Source: Phyllobacterium sp. OV277
GTDB lineage: Bacteria; Pseudomonadota; Alphaproteobacteria; Rhizobiales; Rhizobiaceae
Assembly: GCF_900104355.1 (NCBI RefSeq)
Contig: NZ_FNIY01000002.1
Coordinates: forward strand, 310,001-374,000
Direction: 5' to 3'
DNA: 64,000 nucleotides
Below are positions 53,992-62,416 of this stretch, piece by piece. Below the pieces are notes generated by a model. That model was not told the DNA's origin and made no database searches. It saw only the letters and a program-made list of their open reading frames with translations. The stretch's first letter is position 1, and each line of letters begins with the position of its first letter. The translations under genes were made by a program, and so were the position numbers.

Positions 53992-55200
53992 ATGACAGAC
54001 ACGACATTACAGCTTGAAGACGCGGCGATAGACCTTGATGCCGCTGCGCCAACCGCGTGGAGCCCGGCCACCTGGTTCGCGGTCCTTTCGATGGCAGCCG
54101 CCAGCTTTGCGCTGGTGTCAGCCGAATTTCTACCGGCAGGCCTGTTGACGCCAATGGCGCGCGATCTCGGCATCAGCGAGGGAACCGCCGGACAGGTCGT
54201 CACTGCTACCGCTTCGGTCGGCGCGGTGACGGCTATGCTGAGCAATGTTCTTATCGGCAAATTGAACCGCAAGACGGTGCTTGTTGGTCTGAGTGCCCTA
54301 GCGATTGGTTCCAATATTCTTGCGGCGGTAGCAACCGATTTCTGGCTGTTATTGTTAGGCCGGGCCGGGCTGGGCATCGCCCTCAGTGCGTTCTGGGCTC
54401 TTTCGGTTGCCGTCGTAGCACGGCTGGTTGGCGCCAATGCCACCGGTCGGGGCATGGCTATCGTCACCCTCGGCGTTTCCCTCGCCACCATTGCCGCACC
54501 GTCGATGGGTGCGTTGATCAGCGACTGGGTGGGTTGGCGCAGCGCTATGGCTATGACCGCAGGACTGGCCGCAATTGCCATGTTGCTGCAGTTTCTCAGC
54601 CTGCCAACCTTGCCTGCAACAACAAGCAACAGCCTTGCCGATGTCTTTCGGCTGACACGGCGGCGCGGCATTCAACTTGGTATGCTTGCTATCCTTTTGC
54701 TCATGACAGGCCATTTTGCTGGCTCGGTCTATGTGCGCCCTTTCCTTGAACACGTCACGCTCCTTGGAACCGGGCCGATTGCCCTGGCACTCCTCGGATT
54801 TGGTATCGCAGCTGTAATCGGTAACATCGCTGGCGGTCGCATGGCCGATGCCAATATCCATATGGCCCTCGCAGCCACCGCCGCCTTAATGGCCATTGCA
54901 GCACTCGCTTTGGTACTTGGAGGCGTGCACATTGGCGTTGCCTTCGGTTTCGTTACGCTGTGGGGCCTCGCCTTCGGCATGGCGCCTGTCGTGCTACCGA
55001 CCAACCTGTCCCGCGCCGCACCTGACGCGCTGGAAGCGGCGGGCAGCCTGATGGTCACCTCTTTCCAGGTCGCCATTACCATTGGCGCGGTTGCCGGCGG
55101 CTATGTGGTGGATAATTATGGTGCGACGGCGCCCTTAACCCTTACGGCTATCCTTGCAGCATCGACAGCTGTGCTGGCACTGCTACAGCCCCGCAACTGA
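53992..55200 (+). CDS. MFS transporter (DHA1-like)
   Basis: A 402-residue 12-helix major facilitator. It has SAEFLPAGLLTPMARDLGISEGTAGQ, and motif A-like GKLNRKTVL between helices 2 and 3. The closest relatives are the AraJ/SotB/NepI drug and nucleoside/sugar efflux group. It follows the AraC gene by 59 bp with its ribosome binding site inside a hairpin. Substrate unknown. Confidence 0.9.
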   Translation: MTDTTLQLEDAAIDLDAAAPTAWSPATWFAVLSMAAASFALVSAEFLPAGLLTPMARDLGISEGTAGQVVTATASVGAVTAMLSNVLIGKLNRKTVLVGLSALAIGSNILAAVATDFWLLLLGRAGLGIALSAFWALSVAVVARLVGANATGRGMAIVTLGVSLATIAAPSMGALISDWVGWRSAMAMTAGLAAIAMLLQFLSLPTLPATTSNSLADVFRLTRRRGIQLGMLAILLLMTGHFAGSVYVRPFLEHVTLLGTGPIALALLGFGIAAVIGNIAGGRMADANIHMALAATAALMAIAALALVLGGVHIGVAFGFVTLWGLAFGMAPVVLPTNLSRAAPDALEAAGSLMVTSFQVAITIGAVAGGYVVDNYGATAPLTLTAILAASTAVLALLQPRN

Positions 55201-55231
55201 TCTTTGCTGCAGTACGATAGGTCCGGAACAA

Positions 55232-55259
55232 AAGATGCGGCGGGAATTCGTCGCATCTT
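55232..55259 (+). terminator. Candidate terminator of the MFS gene
   Basis: Stem AAGATGCG / CGCATCTT with a 12-base loop, 31 bases after the stop. No clean T-run follows. Confidence 0.45.
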
Positions 55260-55349
55260 CAAAGTGACAGATGAGACCATGCCTAAGGCGTGAGCGCCGA
55301 TCGTCTTTATGTGTGAAATCAGTTTCTTGCGCTACGGCCACTCCAGAAC

Positions 55350-56132
55350 TCAGGCGTACCCCAGCGAGGTCAACAGGCTTCTCGCGTGGGGTGGCACATC
55401 TTCATCGGAAAACAGTGAGCCATAAGAGCGCGTATGGGCGAATGGATCTTCGGATACATAGTCGTCATTCGACACCTCATCTGCACCGAGCAGCACATAG
55501 CGGGCATGCTCGGCACTCATCAGACGAATGCCGCAATATCGCGCAATGTAAGCTGAAACCTCGGCAGGATATCGCAACAGGTCTTCCTGTTTGACGGCAA
55601 GATGATCAACATCCTTTTCCCAGGACTTCCACGCCTCTATGGCGTTAACCCACTGTTCAAAGCCGTGATTCAGATTATCCGCCATCCCCTTTCGCAACAT
55701 GCTCGCTACAACGTCACGTCCGTCCCTGTAAATGTAGATGATTTTGGCATTGGGAAAGTGCTCCTTGATTTCCTTCACATGGAACACGTAGTCGGGCCAT
55801 TTATCGCCCCACTTCCAGCGTGGCTTATTGCCATAGATAGAGTGAAGTGCCGCAGGGAAACCGCGCTCGGCTTCGTTTCCCTTCAAGTTCATTCTATAAT
55901 TCCAATGCTGCAGCCAGTCGTTGGTCTCAACTTCCACATGCTTGTTGTGAAGCCAATCAGACAAGGAATACTCGTGTTGCCACGCGCTCCATGCAAACAA
56001 AGCCCACTCATTTGAAATAGTGATACCGTTTTCGTTCAGTATTCGAACGAGCGCCGTTGTGCCGCTCCTCTTACAACCACAGATTATAATTGGACTAAAT
56101 TTCGAATCGTCTCCCATATCATCCTGCTTCAT
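55350..56132 (-). CDS. Sulfotransferase-family protein
   Basis: A 260-residue protein. The 5'-phosphosulfate loop is CGCKRSGTTALVRIL near the N-terminus, and the 3'-phosphate site is IYIYRDGRDVVASML. These bind PAPS. The acceptor is unknown; similar enzymes modify sugars, lipids or peptides at the cell surface. Starts at 56132 or 56117 are both possible. The sequence upstream (56140-56280) is strikingly AT-rich, which hints at transfer. It is convergent with the MFS gene. Confidence 0.82.
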   Translation of the reverse strand: MKQDDMGDDSKFSPIIICGCKRSGTTALVRILNENGITISNEWALFAWSAWQHEYSLSDWLHNKHVEVETNDWLQHWNYRMNLKGNEAERGFPAALHSIYGNKPRWKWGDKWPDYVFHVKEIKEHFPNAKIIYIYRDGRDVVASMLRKGMADNLNHGFEQWVNAIEAWKSWEKDVDHLAVKQEDLLRYPAEVSAYIARYCGIRLMSAEHARYVLLGADEVSNDDYVSEDPFAHTRSYGSLFSDEDVPPHARSLLTSLGYA

Positions 56133-56419
56133 CGACCCCGAATGAAAATATATTCTTTTATTTTGTTCTTTACTGTCAAGACAGATCGCGCAGCGCAAAG
56201 TAGAAAATACAAAATTCTCCGCTTACTTTCCCCGAAAGAAAATAATATTTTGGAGAAAATAGGTAATGCCAACGGATTTCTGATCATTTTCATATGGAAG
56301 AACCGGCACTCCGGGGGTAGGCTTCGCCTCGAGATTCCCGTTCACTCCGCCGTTCAGGCCCATCAAAGACATCCGCTCATCATTCAATCATTTGACGTTT
56401 CGCTGTCATGGAGAACCAT

Positions 56420-57199
56420 ATGTCCACACCATCCGTTACGATTTCCGACCTTGCCGGCAAAGCCGTGCTGATCACCGGCGCATCAACGGGCATTGGCGCG
56501 GCACTTGCCCGGGCCTTTGCTGCACAGGGCGCATCTGTTGGCCTGCACTACAACTCCAGTGTCGATGCAGCCGAACGACTGGCCGGAGACATCAGCGATT
56601 CGGGCGGCAAGGTAGCGCTGGTGAAGGGTGATGCGTCGCGCTCAGGCGAGATGGCCCGCGTGGTGGAAGAAACCGCTGCGGCCTTTGGCCAGTTGAATGG
56701 CCTCATCAACAATGCGGGCGGCATGGTTGCGCGGCTTGCCTATCAGGAAATGACCGACAATCACTATGATGCAGTGATGGACCTCAACGCGCGCTCGGTA
56801 CTTTCGGCCTCTACAGCGGCCATACCACATCTGAAAGCGCAGGGTGGTTTCATCATCAACACCACATCCATCGCCGCGCGAAATGGTGCAGGCAATGGTG
56901 CCGGGCTCTACGGCTCCTCCAAGGCATTCGTCTCCAATGTGACCCGCGGCATGGCCAAGGAGCTGATCCCGTTTGGCATTCGTGTCAATGCGGTCGCACC
57001 GGGCGTGATCGACACGCCGTTCCACGAACGTTACTCAACGCAAGCACAACTTGATGCCATGCTGGCAACAATTCCTCAGGGCCGTTTGGGTACCGCTGAG
57101 GATTGCGTTGGCGCTTATCTCTTTCTCGCCTCAGCCGCCCTCTCCGGCTATCTGATCGGGCAGACCATTGAAGTGAATGGCGGGCAGCTTATGCCGTAG
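56420..57199 (+). CDS. Short-chain dehydrogenase/reductase
   Basis: A 259-residue classical SDR. The cofactor loop is TGASTGIG, NNAGG follows, the catalytic Ser lies in INTTSIAA and Tyr-Lys in YGSSK. The C-terminus (LSGYLIGQTIEVNGGQLM) is typical. The start at 56420 follows GGAGAACC; an ATG at 56408 is less likely. Substrate not predictable; FabG-like enzymes share all these features. Confidence 0.9.
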   Translation: MSTPSVTISDLAGKAVLITGASTGIGAALARAFAAQGASVGLHYNSSVDAAERLAGDISDSGGKVALVKGDASRSGEMARVVEETAAAFGQLNGLINNAGGMVARLAYQEMTDNHYDAVMDLNARSVLSASTAAIPHLKAQGGFIINTTSIAARNGAGNGAGLYGSSKAFVSNVTRGMAKELIPFGIRVNAVAPGVIDTPFHERYSTQAQLDAMLATIPQGRLGTAEDCVGAYLFLASAALSGYLIGQTIEVNGGQLMP

Positions 57200-57324
57200 G
57201 CAAGTCGCCGCTGGTGTGATTGAGAATTGCACCACTCTGTGGAAAGGTGCCGCCGGGAGAACTAGAGAACCTGTCGATTCGGCGTATTCGCCCACCGGCA
57301 GGTCAAGGTTGAGGGAGGCGCGCA

Positions 57325-57765
57325 TTGCTTGGTTTGCCAGCATTGATCGGCATGATCGTTGTCGGGATTTCCGTGGGCGTGTTTGCCGTGCATCTGGCTG
57401 GCGGCAGCAAACGCCCGGCGCTTGCGGATGACCAGCAAGCCCAATCCATCTTTCTTCTCGATTACCCCGAAAGCCGGATCGGAACGATTATTTACACCCA
57501 AAGCCGCCGCACGGCTTTCCTTGAGCTTCCCGCCCATCGCACCGGCATTGTTCACGGCATGGGCAACAAGTTTCTGACGCGGAATATTTCTCTTGATGAT
57601 GTGCATTCCGCTGAACCCGCAGGGGTTCTGGACCTGAAACTGCGGCTTCATGACATGACATGGCCCCGCCAGACATTTTCCTTTGCCAACGAAACGGATA
57701 GAAATACTGTTCGGCGCTGGCTTTCCGCGGGAGGAATTACCAATGAACGCACCCATGTTCTTTGA
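57325..57765 (+). CDS. Membrane-anchored protein of unknown function
   Basis: A 146-residue protein from a TTG start with GGGAGG just upstream. One N-terminal membrane helix (ALIGMIVVGISVGVFAVHLAG) is followed by a soluble beta-rich part ending in FSFANETDRNTVRRWLSAG. I do not recognise the family. It overlaps the hydroxylase-family gene by 23 bases, so the two are coupled and likely act together at the inner membrane. Confidence 0.65.
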   Translation: MLGLPALIGMIVVGISVGVFAVHLAGGSKRPALADDQQAQSIFLLDYPESRIGTIIYTQSRRTAFLELPAHRTGIVHGMGNKFLTRNISLDDVHSAEPAGVLDLKLRLHDMTWPRQTFSFANETDRNTVRRWLSAGGITNERTHVL

Positions 57766-58675
57766 CGTCACAAAACTGGCGGTTCCTTTCTACATCATCG
57801 CCATCCTGATTGAATTGGTGGCCATCCGCTACTGGCAGCGCAAAGGTGATTTTGAAACCCGCGATACATTGACCAGTCTGCTGATGGGAACGGGAAATGT
57901 TGCCGCCGGTCTGCTGCTGGGCTTTGTGTCGCTAACCGCGTTGATGTGGGTCTGGCAGTTCCGCTTCTTCGATCTGGGACTGCATTGGTGGGTTTTTATT
58001 GTGGCCTTTGTCTTTGATGATTTGCGCTATTACTGTTACCACCGCATCGCGCACCGGGTGCGCTGGGTCTGGGCTGAACATGTCAACCACCACTCCAGTC
58101 AGCACTATAATTTGTCCACTGCCCTGCGCCAGTCATGGACGGGTCAGATAACCGGCATGTTCATTCTTCAGGTGCCGATGGTCCTGCTCGGCTTCCACCC
58201 GACTGTTATCGCTTTTGTCTACGGTTTCAACCTTGTTTACCAGTTCTGGATTCACACGGAAGCGATTGGCAAGATGTGGCGGCCATTCGAATTCATCTTC
58301 AACACGCCGTCGCATCACCGGGTGCATCACGCAACCAATCCCCGTTATCTCGATGCCAATTATGCCGGCACGCTGATCATCTGGGACCGCATGTTCGGGA
58401 CATTCGTGGCAGAGCTGGATGAGGATGTCCCGCGTTATGGCATCGTCAAGAATATTGGTACATTCAATCCTATACGTGTGGCCTTTCATGAATGGATGGG
58501 CATGTTGAAAGATACATTCTCGCCGGGCCTGACACTGCGCCAGCGCCTTCTCTATCTGGTGGCGCCGCCGGGTTGGAGCCATGACGGCAGCCGGAAAACT
58601 TCGGCAGACCTGAAAGCCGATTACGTCAGGCTTCATCCTGATGAAGCTGGTAAAGCCGGACTGCCCAAGGCGTAA
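57743..58675 (+). CDS. Sterol desaturase/fatty acid hydroxylase-family protein
   Basis: A 310-residue membrane di-iron protein. The histidine clusters are HRIAHRVRWVWAEHVNHHS and HHRVHHATN, as in ERG3/AGMO. Several helices flank them. Bacterial members hydroxylate lipids or cleave alkylglycerol ethers. The start at 57743 follows GGAGG. Its position before a lysoplasmalogenase gene favours an ether-lipid role. Confidence 0.9.
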   Translation: MNAPMFFDVTKLAVPFYIIAILIELVAIRYWQRKGDFETRDTLTSLLMGTGNVAAGLLLGFVSLTALMWVWQFRFFDLGLHWWVFIVAFVFDDLRYYCYHRIAHRVRWVWAEHVNHHSSQHYNLSTALRQSWTGQITGMFILQVPMVLLGFHPTVIAFVYGFNLVYQFWIHTEAIGKMWRPFEFIFNTPSHHRVHHATNPRYLDANYAGTLIIWDRMFGTFVAELDEDVPRYGIVKNIGTFNPIRVAFHEWMGMLKDTFSPGLTLRQRLLYLVAPPGWSHDGSRKTSADLKADYVRLHPDEAGKAGLPKA

Positions 58676-58703
58676 TATTGTCCTGAAATTTAGTGGGGTC
58701 ATC

Positions 58704-59378
58704 ATGACAGACGGAGCAGGGTCCAATATCCGCTCGGCATACAATGTGCTCTTTACCATAGCCGCAATCGCGGCCATAGTCAGCGCATTGCTGGGTGAGA
58801 ATGCGCGTTGGCTGCATTACATCAGCAAACCGCTTGCAACCGCATTGCTTCTGTTCATCGTTGTGCAAACCGTCACACCGGTTTCAAAGCGCTATCAATG
58901 GGCGGTCGCGGTTGGTCTCGTCTTTTCGCTGTGCGGCGACATTTTTCTGATGCTGCCACAGGATATGTTCGTCGCCGGGCTGATCTGTTTCCTGATCACC
59001 CATTGCGCCTATATCATCGCGCTTACCAGCAATGTCCGTCTCGCTGCGATACCGGCCACTTTTGTAGCCTGCACCCTATTGGCTGTCGCGATTGTCTGGG
59101 GCCTATGGTCGAGCCTGCCTGCAGAACTCACGCTGCCGGTGACCGTCTATGCTCTGGTTCTGGCGCTGATGGGCGCACAGGCCATCAGCCGGGCACAGCA
59201 CCTTGCAACACATTCTGCAAAGCTGGCCGCAATTGGCGGCGCGCTTTTTCTTGCCAGTGATACGCTGCTTGCCTATGGGAAATTCCGCTTCACCATACCG
59301 TTTGGCCCACTCTGGGTGCTTGGAACCTATTACGCCGCCCAATGGTTTATTGCCCGGTCCGTGGCCCAATCTAAATAG
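58704..59378 (+). CDS. Lysoplasmalogenase (YhhN/TMEM86 family)
   Basis: A 224-residue membrane protein with about eight helices. The family marks are YISKPLATALLLF, LVFSLCGDIFLMLP and GGALFLASDTLLAYGKF. Family members split the vinyl-ether bond of lysoplasmalogens. The start at 58704 follows GGGG. It begins 28 bp after the hydroxylase-family gene. Confidence 0.9.
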   Translation: MTDGAGSNIRSAYNVLFTIAAIAAIVSALLGENARWLHYISKPLATALLLFIVVQTVTPVSKRYQWAVAVGLVFSLCGDIFLMLPQDMFVAGLICFLITHCAYIIALTSNVRLAAIPATFVACTLLAVAIVWGLWSSLPAELTLPVTVYALVLALMGAQAISRAQHLATHSAKLAAIGGALFLASDTLLAYGKFRFTIPFGPLWVLGTYYAAQWFIARSVAQSK

Positions 59379-59481
59379 CAAGCCGCGACCATTTCACCCT
59401 CTCGCGCATTAGACGTTTGCGGGGTGGAGAATTGCGGGTAGATTTCCTGACTCACTGGGAGCTGTGACAGGTCTGATCAAT

Positions 59482-59889
59482 ATGCGGAATATGATAGCCT
59501 CACTCTTTCTTGTCGCCGTCTTGCCGGTCACTGCCGCATTTGCCGATGAGCTCAAGCCGATGGATATGAATTCCGTCGATCCTGATCTCCTCGAAAGCTT
59601 TTTTGGCCCATGGCAAATCCGCGATGAGGGTGGCGACAGGGTGTGCAAGGTAACACTGAAGCGGGAAGAGACGATCGGTGGTTCGCAGATCGATATTGAT
59701 CCCGAATGCGTCAAAGCCTTTCCGGTCATGGGGGACATTACCGCCTGGCGCCTGAAGGAAAACTGGACTATTGAGCTTGTGGATGGGCTTCGCCACACGC
59801 GCGTGACCTTCGAAACGCCTGACGACAACTACGTCGCGGAACCACAAACCGATGGCATTTATACCATCGAACAACTTGCGGGCGATTGA
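59482..59889 (+). CDS. Exported AprI/Inh-type protease inhibitor
   Basis: A 135-residue protein with a Sec signal (cleavage after AFA). The mature beta-barrel core has FFGPWQIRD, RVCKVTLKREE and DPECVKAFPVMGDITAWRL: the two cysteines and tryptophans of the Inh/Omp19 fold. Such proteins inhibit serralysin-type metalloproteases or host proteases. A GTG start at 59464 is also possible. No protease gene is nearby. Confidence 0.75.
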   Translation: MRNMIASLFLVAVLPVTAAFADELKPMDMNSVDPDLLESFFGPWQIRDEGGDRVCKVTLKREETIGGSQIDIDPECVKAFPVMGDITAWRLKENWTIELVDGLRHTRVTFETPDDNYVAEPQTDGIYTIEQLAGD

Positions 59890-59901
59890 CGGGTAGCCGC
59901 T

Positions 59902-60321
59902 TCAGATTTCGGGACCGGATGCCGCCTGCATCATCCGCACAGCGTTGATCTTCCAGCTACCATCGGGCTGTTTTGTCAGTTGGTACAGGGCAGTCCAGTC
60001 CTTGCCGTCAGGACCACTGATCACCACTTCCTGCATGATCTCGCTGTCCGATACTTTATTGCGGCCAAAGGCAAAATTGCCCGGCCGGTAAACCGGCTGA
60101 TAGGCTCGCTTCACCATATCGAAGAACACATCCTTATCGATAAACTTGCCCTGAATGCCAGGGGACGCGAAGGAATAGGCGGTCGTTGCATCATCGCTCA
60201 GAAATGCGGTGATCTGCTTTTTAATGATCGATTGTCCCGTGTCGAGCGGTTCATCGGCCGCCGCTGGAGCGGCAACCAGCAGCAGACTGACAATAACAGC
60301 AATTGGAAATGCTCTCGCCAT
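59902..60321 (-). CDS. DUF4864 exported protein
   Basis: A 139-residue protein with a Sec signal (cleavage after AAA, about residue 22) and the DUF4864 body (SIIKKQITAFLSDDATTAYSFASPGIQ, VYRPGNFAFG, and DGSWKINAVRMMQA). The fold is like NTF2/SnoaL. Function unknown. The start at 60321 is chosen because the signal peptide begins there. It converges on the inhibitor gene and diverges from the MFS gene. Confidence 0.85.
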   Translation of the reverse strand: MARAFPIAVIVSLLLVAAPAAADEPLDTGQSIIKKQITAFLSDDATTAYSFASPGIQGKFIDKDVFFDMVKRAYQPVYRPGNFAFGRNKVSDSEIMQEVVISGPDGKDWTALYQLTKQPDGSWKINAVRMMQAASGPEI

Positions 60322-60584
60322 GCCGTCTCCTTTCTTTACCCAGCGGAAAACCGGCCAGTGGGATAGACCTCTTGCCGGTGAAGTCCATCGCCGGATTGTC
60401 ACTTATAGATACGCAGGGCCCGTCTCATTGGATCACTTTGCTGCGAGGCGGCCCGGGAATTGCGACTCGTTGCCACTACAGAGTGGTTGAGCGATTGCTA
60501 TTGAACGGGTCTGGTGAAACAGTGAGGACAGTTTGATACCTGCAAGTGGCACGGCAAATTCCCCTGCCGCGGAAATATGTTCCC

Positions 60585-61853
60585 ATGAATACAACTGATG
60601 AACATGATGGCACGGACGATACATCCGTGACCGATGCGCAGGTTATCGCAGCAGAACCCGCAACTGAATCCCGCTATTGGCGCCAAAATCTTGTTGTCTG
60701 CCTTCTCGGTTCCTTCACCACGATTGTGGCCATGACGCTGCTTCTGCCCTTCCTGCCGCTTTATGTCGAACAGCTGGGCGTGAAGGACCATGCGGCAATC
60801 GTGCAATGGTCAGGCGTTGCCTATGGCGCAACCTTTTTCACCGCCGCACTGGTCGCGCCACTCTGGGGCCGGCTTGCCGATCTCTATGGCCGCAAGCTGA
60901 TGCTGATCCGTGCCAGTCTTGGGATGGCTGTCGCCATGTCATTGATCGGCATGGCAACCGATGTCTGGCAATTGGTGGCCTTGCGCCTTGTCGCGGGGCT
61001 GCTCGGCGGTTATGCCTCCGGCTCGACCGTATTGGTGGCAACCCAAACGCCGAAAGCCCGCACCGGCTGGGCGCTCGGCACGCTTTCATCGGGAATCATG
61101 GCAGGCAACCTTGTTGGTCCGCTGATCGGTGGCGGCTTGCCACCCCTCATCGGTATTCGCCAGACATTCTGGCTGGCTGGAGGCGTGATCTTTCTCACCT
61201 TTATTGCCACAAGTCTGTTCATCAAGGAAGAAAAGCGACCGCCGAAAAACAAAACCGCGAAAGCAAGCGGCGGATGGTCAGCCATTCCAGACAAGCGCCC
61301 GATCATTGCCATGCTGGCAACGGGCATGCTGCTGATGCTCGCCAATATGTCGATTGAACCGATTATCACAGTCTATGTGGCGCAGTTGGTCAACGACGTG
61401 AGCAAAGTTACCATCGTCTCCGGCATTGTCATGTCGGCGGCTGCACTCGGCAGCATCCTTTCCGCATCAAGGCTCGGCAAACTCGCTGATCGCATTGGCC
61501 ATTGGAACGTAATTATCGCCGCCTTGGCCATATCATCGCTGCTGCTGATACCGCAGGCATTTGTCACGCAGGGCTGGCAGTTGATCGGGTTGCGATTCCT
61601 GATGGGGCTGTCGCTTGGCGGGCTCTTGCCCTGCATAACCAGCGTCATCCGGCACAATGTTCCCGATCGTATCGCGGGCGGCATTCTTGGCTATTCGACA
61701 TCCTCGCAATATGCCGGACAGGTGGTGGGGCCATTGGCGGGCGGGTTCATTGGCGGGCATTTCGGCATGCGCGCCGTGTTTCTGGCAACCTGCGTGCTTA
61801 TGGCCTGCGGCGCAGCCTATTGCTGGCTGGTGCGGCCACAGCGTTCTCAATGA
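60585..61853 (+). CDS. MFS multidrug-type transporter
   Basis: A 422-residue major facilitator with 12 helices and motif A GRLADLYGRKLMLI. The family is MdtG-like (DHA1). An acidic N-terminal cytoplasmic tail of about 30 residues precedes the first helix. A GTG at 60546 is an alternative start, but the ATG at 60585 fits better. Substrate unknown. Confidence 0.9.
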   Translation: MNTTDEHDGTDDTSVTDAQVIAAEPATESRYWRQNLVVCLLGSFTTIVAMTLLLPFLPLYVEQLGVKDHAAIVQWSGVAYGATFFTAALVAPLWGRLADLYGRKLMLIRASLGMAVAMSLIGMATDVWQLVALRLVAGLLGGYASGSTVLVATQTPKARTGWALGTLSSGIMAGNLVGPLIGGGLPPLIGIRQTFWLAGGVIFLTFIATSLFIKEEKRPPKNKTAKASGGWSAIPDKRPIIAMLATGMLLMLANMSIEPIITVYVAQLVNDVSKVTIVSGIVMSAAALGSILSASRLGKLADRIGHWNVIIAALAISSLLLIPQAFVTQGWQLIGLRFLMGLSLGGLLPCITSVIRHNVPDRIAGGILGYSTSSQYAGQVVGPLAGGFIGGHFGMRAVFLATCVLMACGAAYCWLVRPQRSQ

Positions 61854-61862
61854 CCCCGGACT

Positions 61863-62357
61863 TTAAGAGTTACCGGCTTTCGCAGCCGCCGCGGCTAGCG
61901 CTTCGCCGTCCATACGATAGAAAAGCTTGTCGGGTATGGGCGAAGCATTGAAGCCGTCATAAAAGGCCAGAACTTTCGGATTGTTGCGATCAGCTGTCCA
62001 GTCAACGCGCTTGTATCCACGTTCAAGGGCCAGCTTGGCAAGTGCCTGCATCAAGCTGGTTCCCGCTCCGCTGCTGCGATAAGCCTTTGACACAAAAAGC
62101 TCCTTAAGAAACAGGCCAGACTGCAAGCCGGGTCCGGGATAGACGGAGGAAAACGCTGCAAACCCAACCAGTTCATCGGTACCAGCGACGAGAATTTCTG
62201 TCCCGTCGGGCATATCGCGCAATCCCCGCAATATCTCCTCGCGAGGTGGGCAAGGTACCTCGTAATGCGCCTGCATCTCTTCAAAAAGAGCCGCAAGCTG
62301 CAGATAATCCGACGGATTGGACAAACTGACCTTGATCAATCCCGCATTCCTTTCCAT
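61863..62357 (-). CDS. GNAT N-acetyltransferase
   Basis: A 164-residue GNAT protein: FLKELFVSKAYRSSGAGTSLM carries the acetyl-CoA loop, and RVDWTADRNNPKVLAFYDGFNA follows. The start codon lies three bases from the hairpin at 62361-62392, so its translation may depend on read-through. Substrate unknown. Confidence 0.88.
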   Translation of the reverse strand: MERNAGLIKVSLSNPSDYLQLAALFEEMQAHYEVPCPPREEILRGLRDMPDGTEILVAGTDELVGFAAFSSVYPGPGLQSGLFLKELFVSKAYRSSGAGTSLMQALAKLALERGYKRVDWTADRNNPKVLAFYDGFNASPIPDKLFYRMDGEALAAAAAKAGNS

Positions 62358-62360
62358 GCA

Positions 62361-62392
62361 AAGGCGGCTCTGATGCGCATCAGAACCGCCTT
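62361..62392 (-). terminator. Hairpin after the amino acid-binding protein gene
   Basis: Two 15-base arms, AAGGCGGcTCTGATG and CATCAGAaCCGCCTT, pair over a two-base loop with one mismatch. It lies between the binding-protein gene stop (62417) and the GNAT start (62357), with a short TTTGC after it on the minus strand. Confidence 0.75.
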
Positions 62393-62416
62393 CCTTTGTC
62401 TCTCCAGCCTTACGCT

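Noticed and set aside
56323-56351. A copy of the tRNA-Ser 3' end as an island attachment site
   Set aside because: The resemblance (tcgagattcccgttcactcc against the tRNA end) needs an inserted base and several mismatches. Real attachment repeats are normally near-identical.
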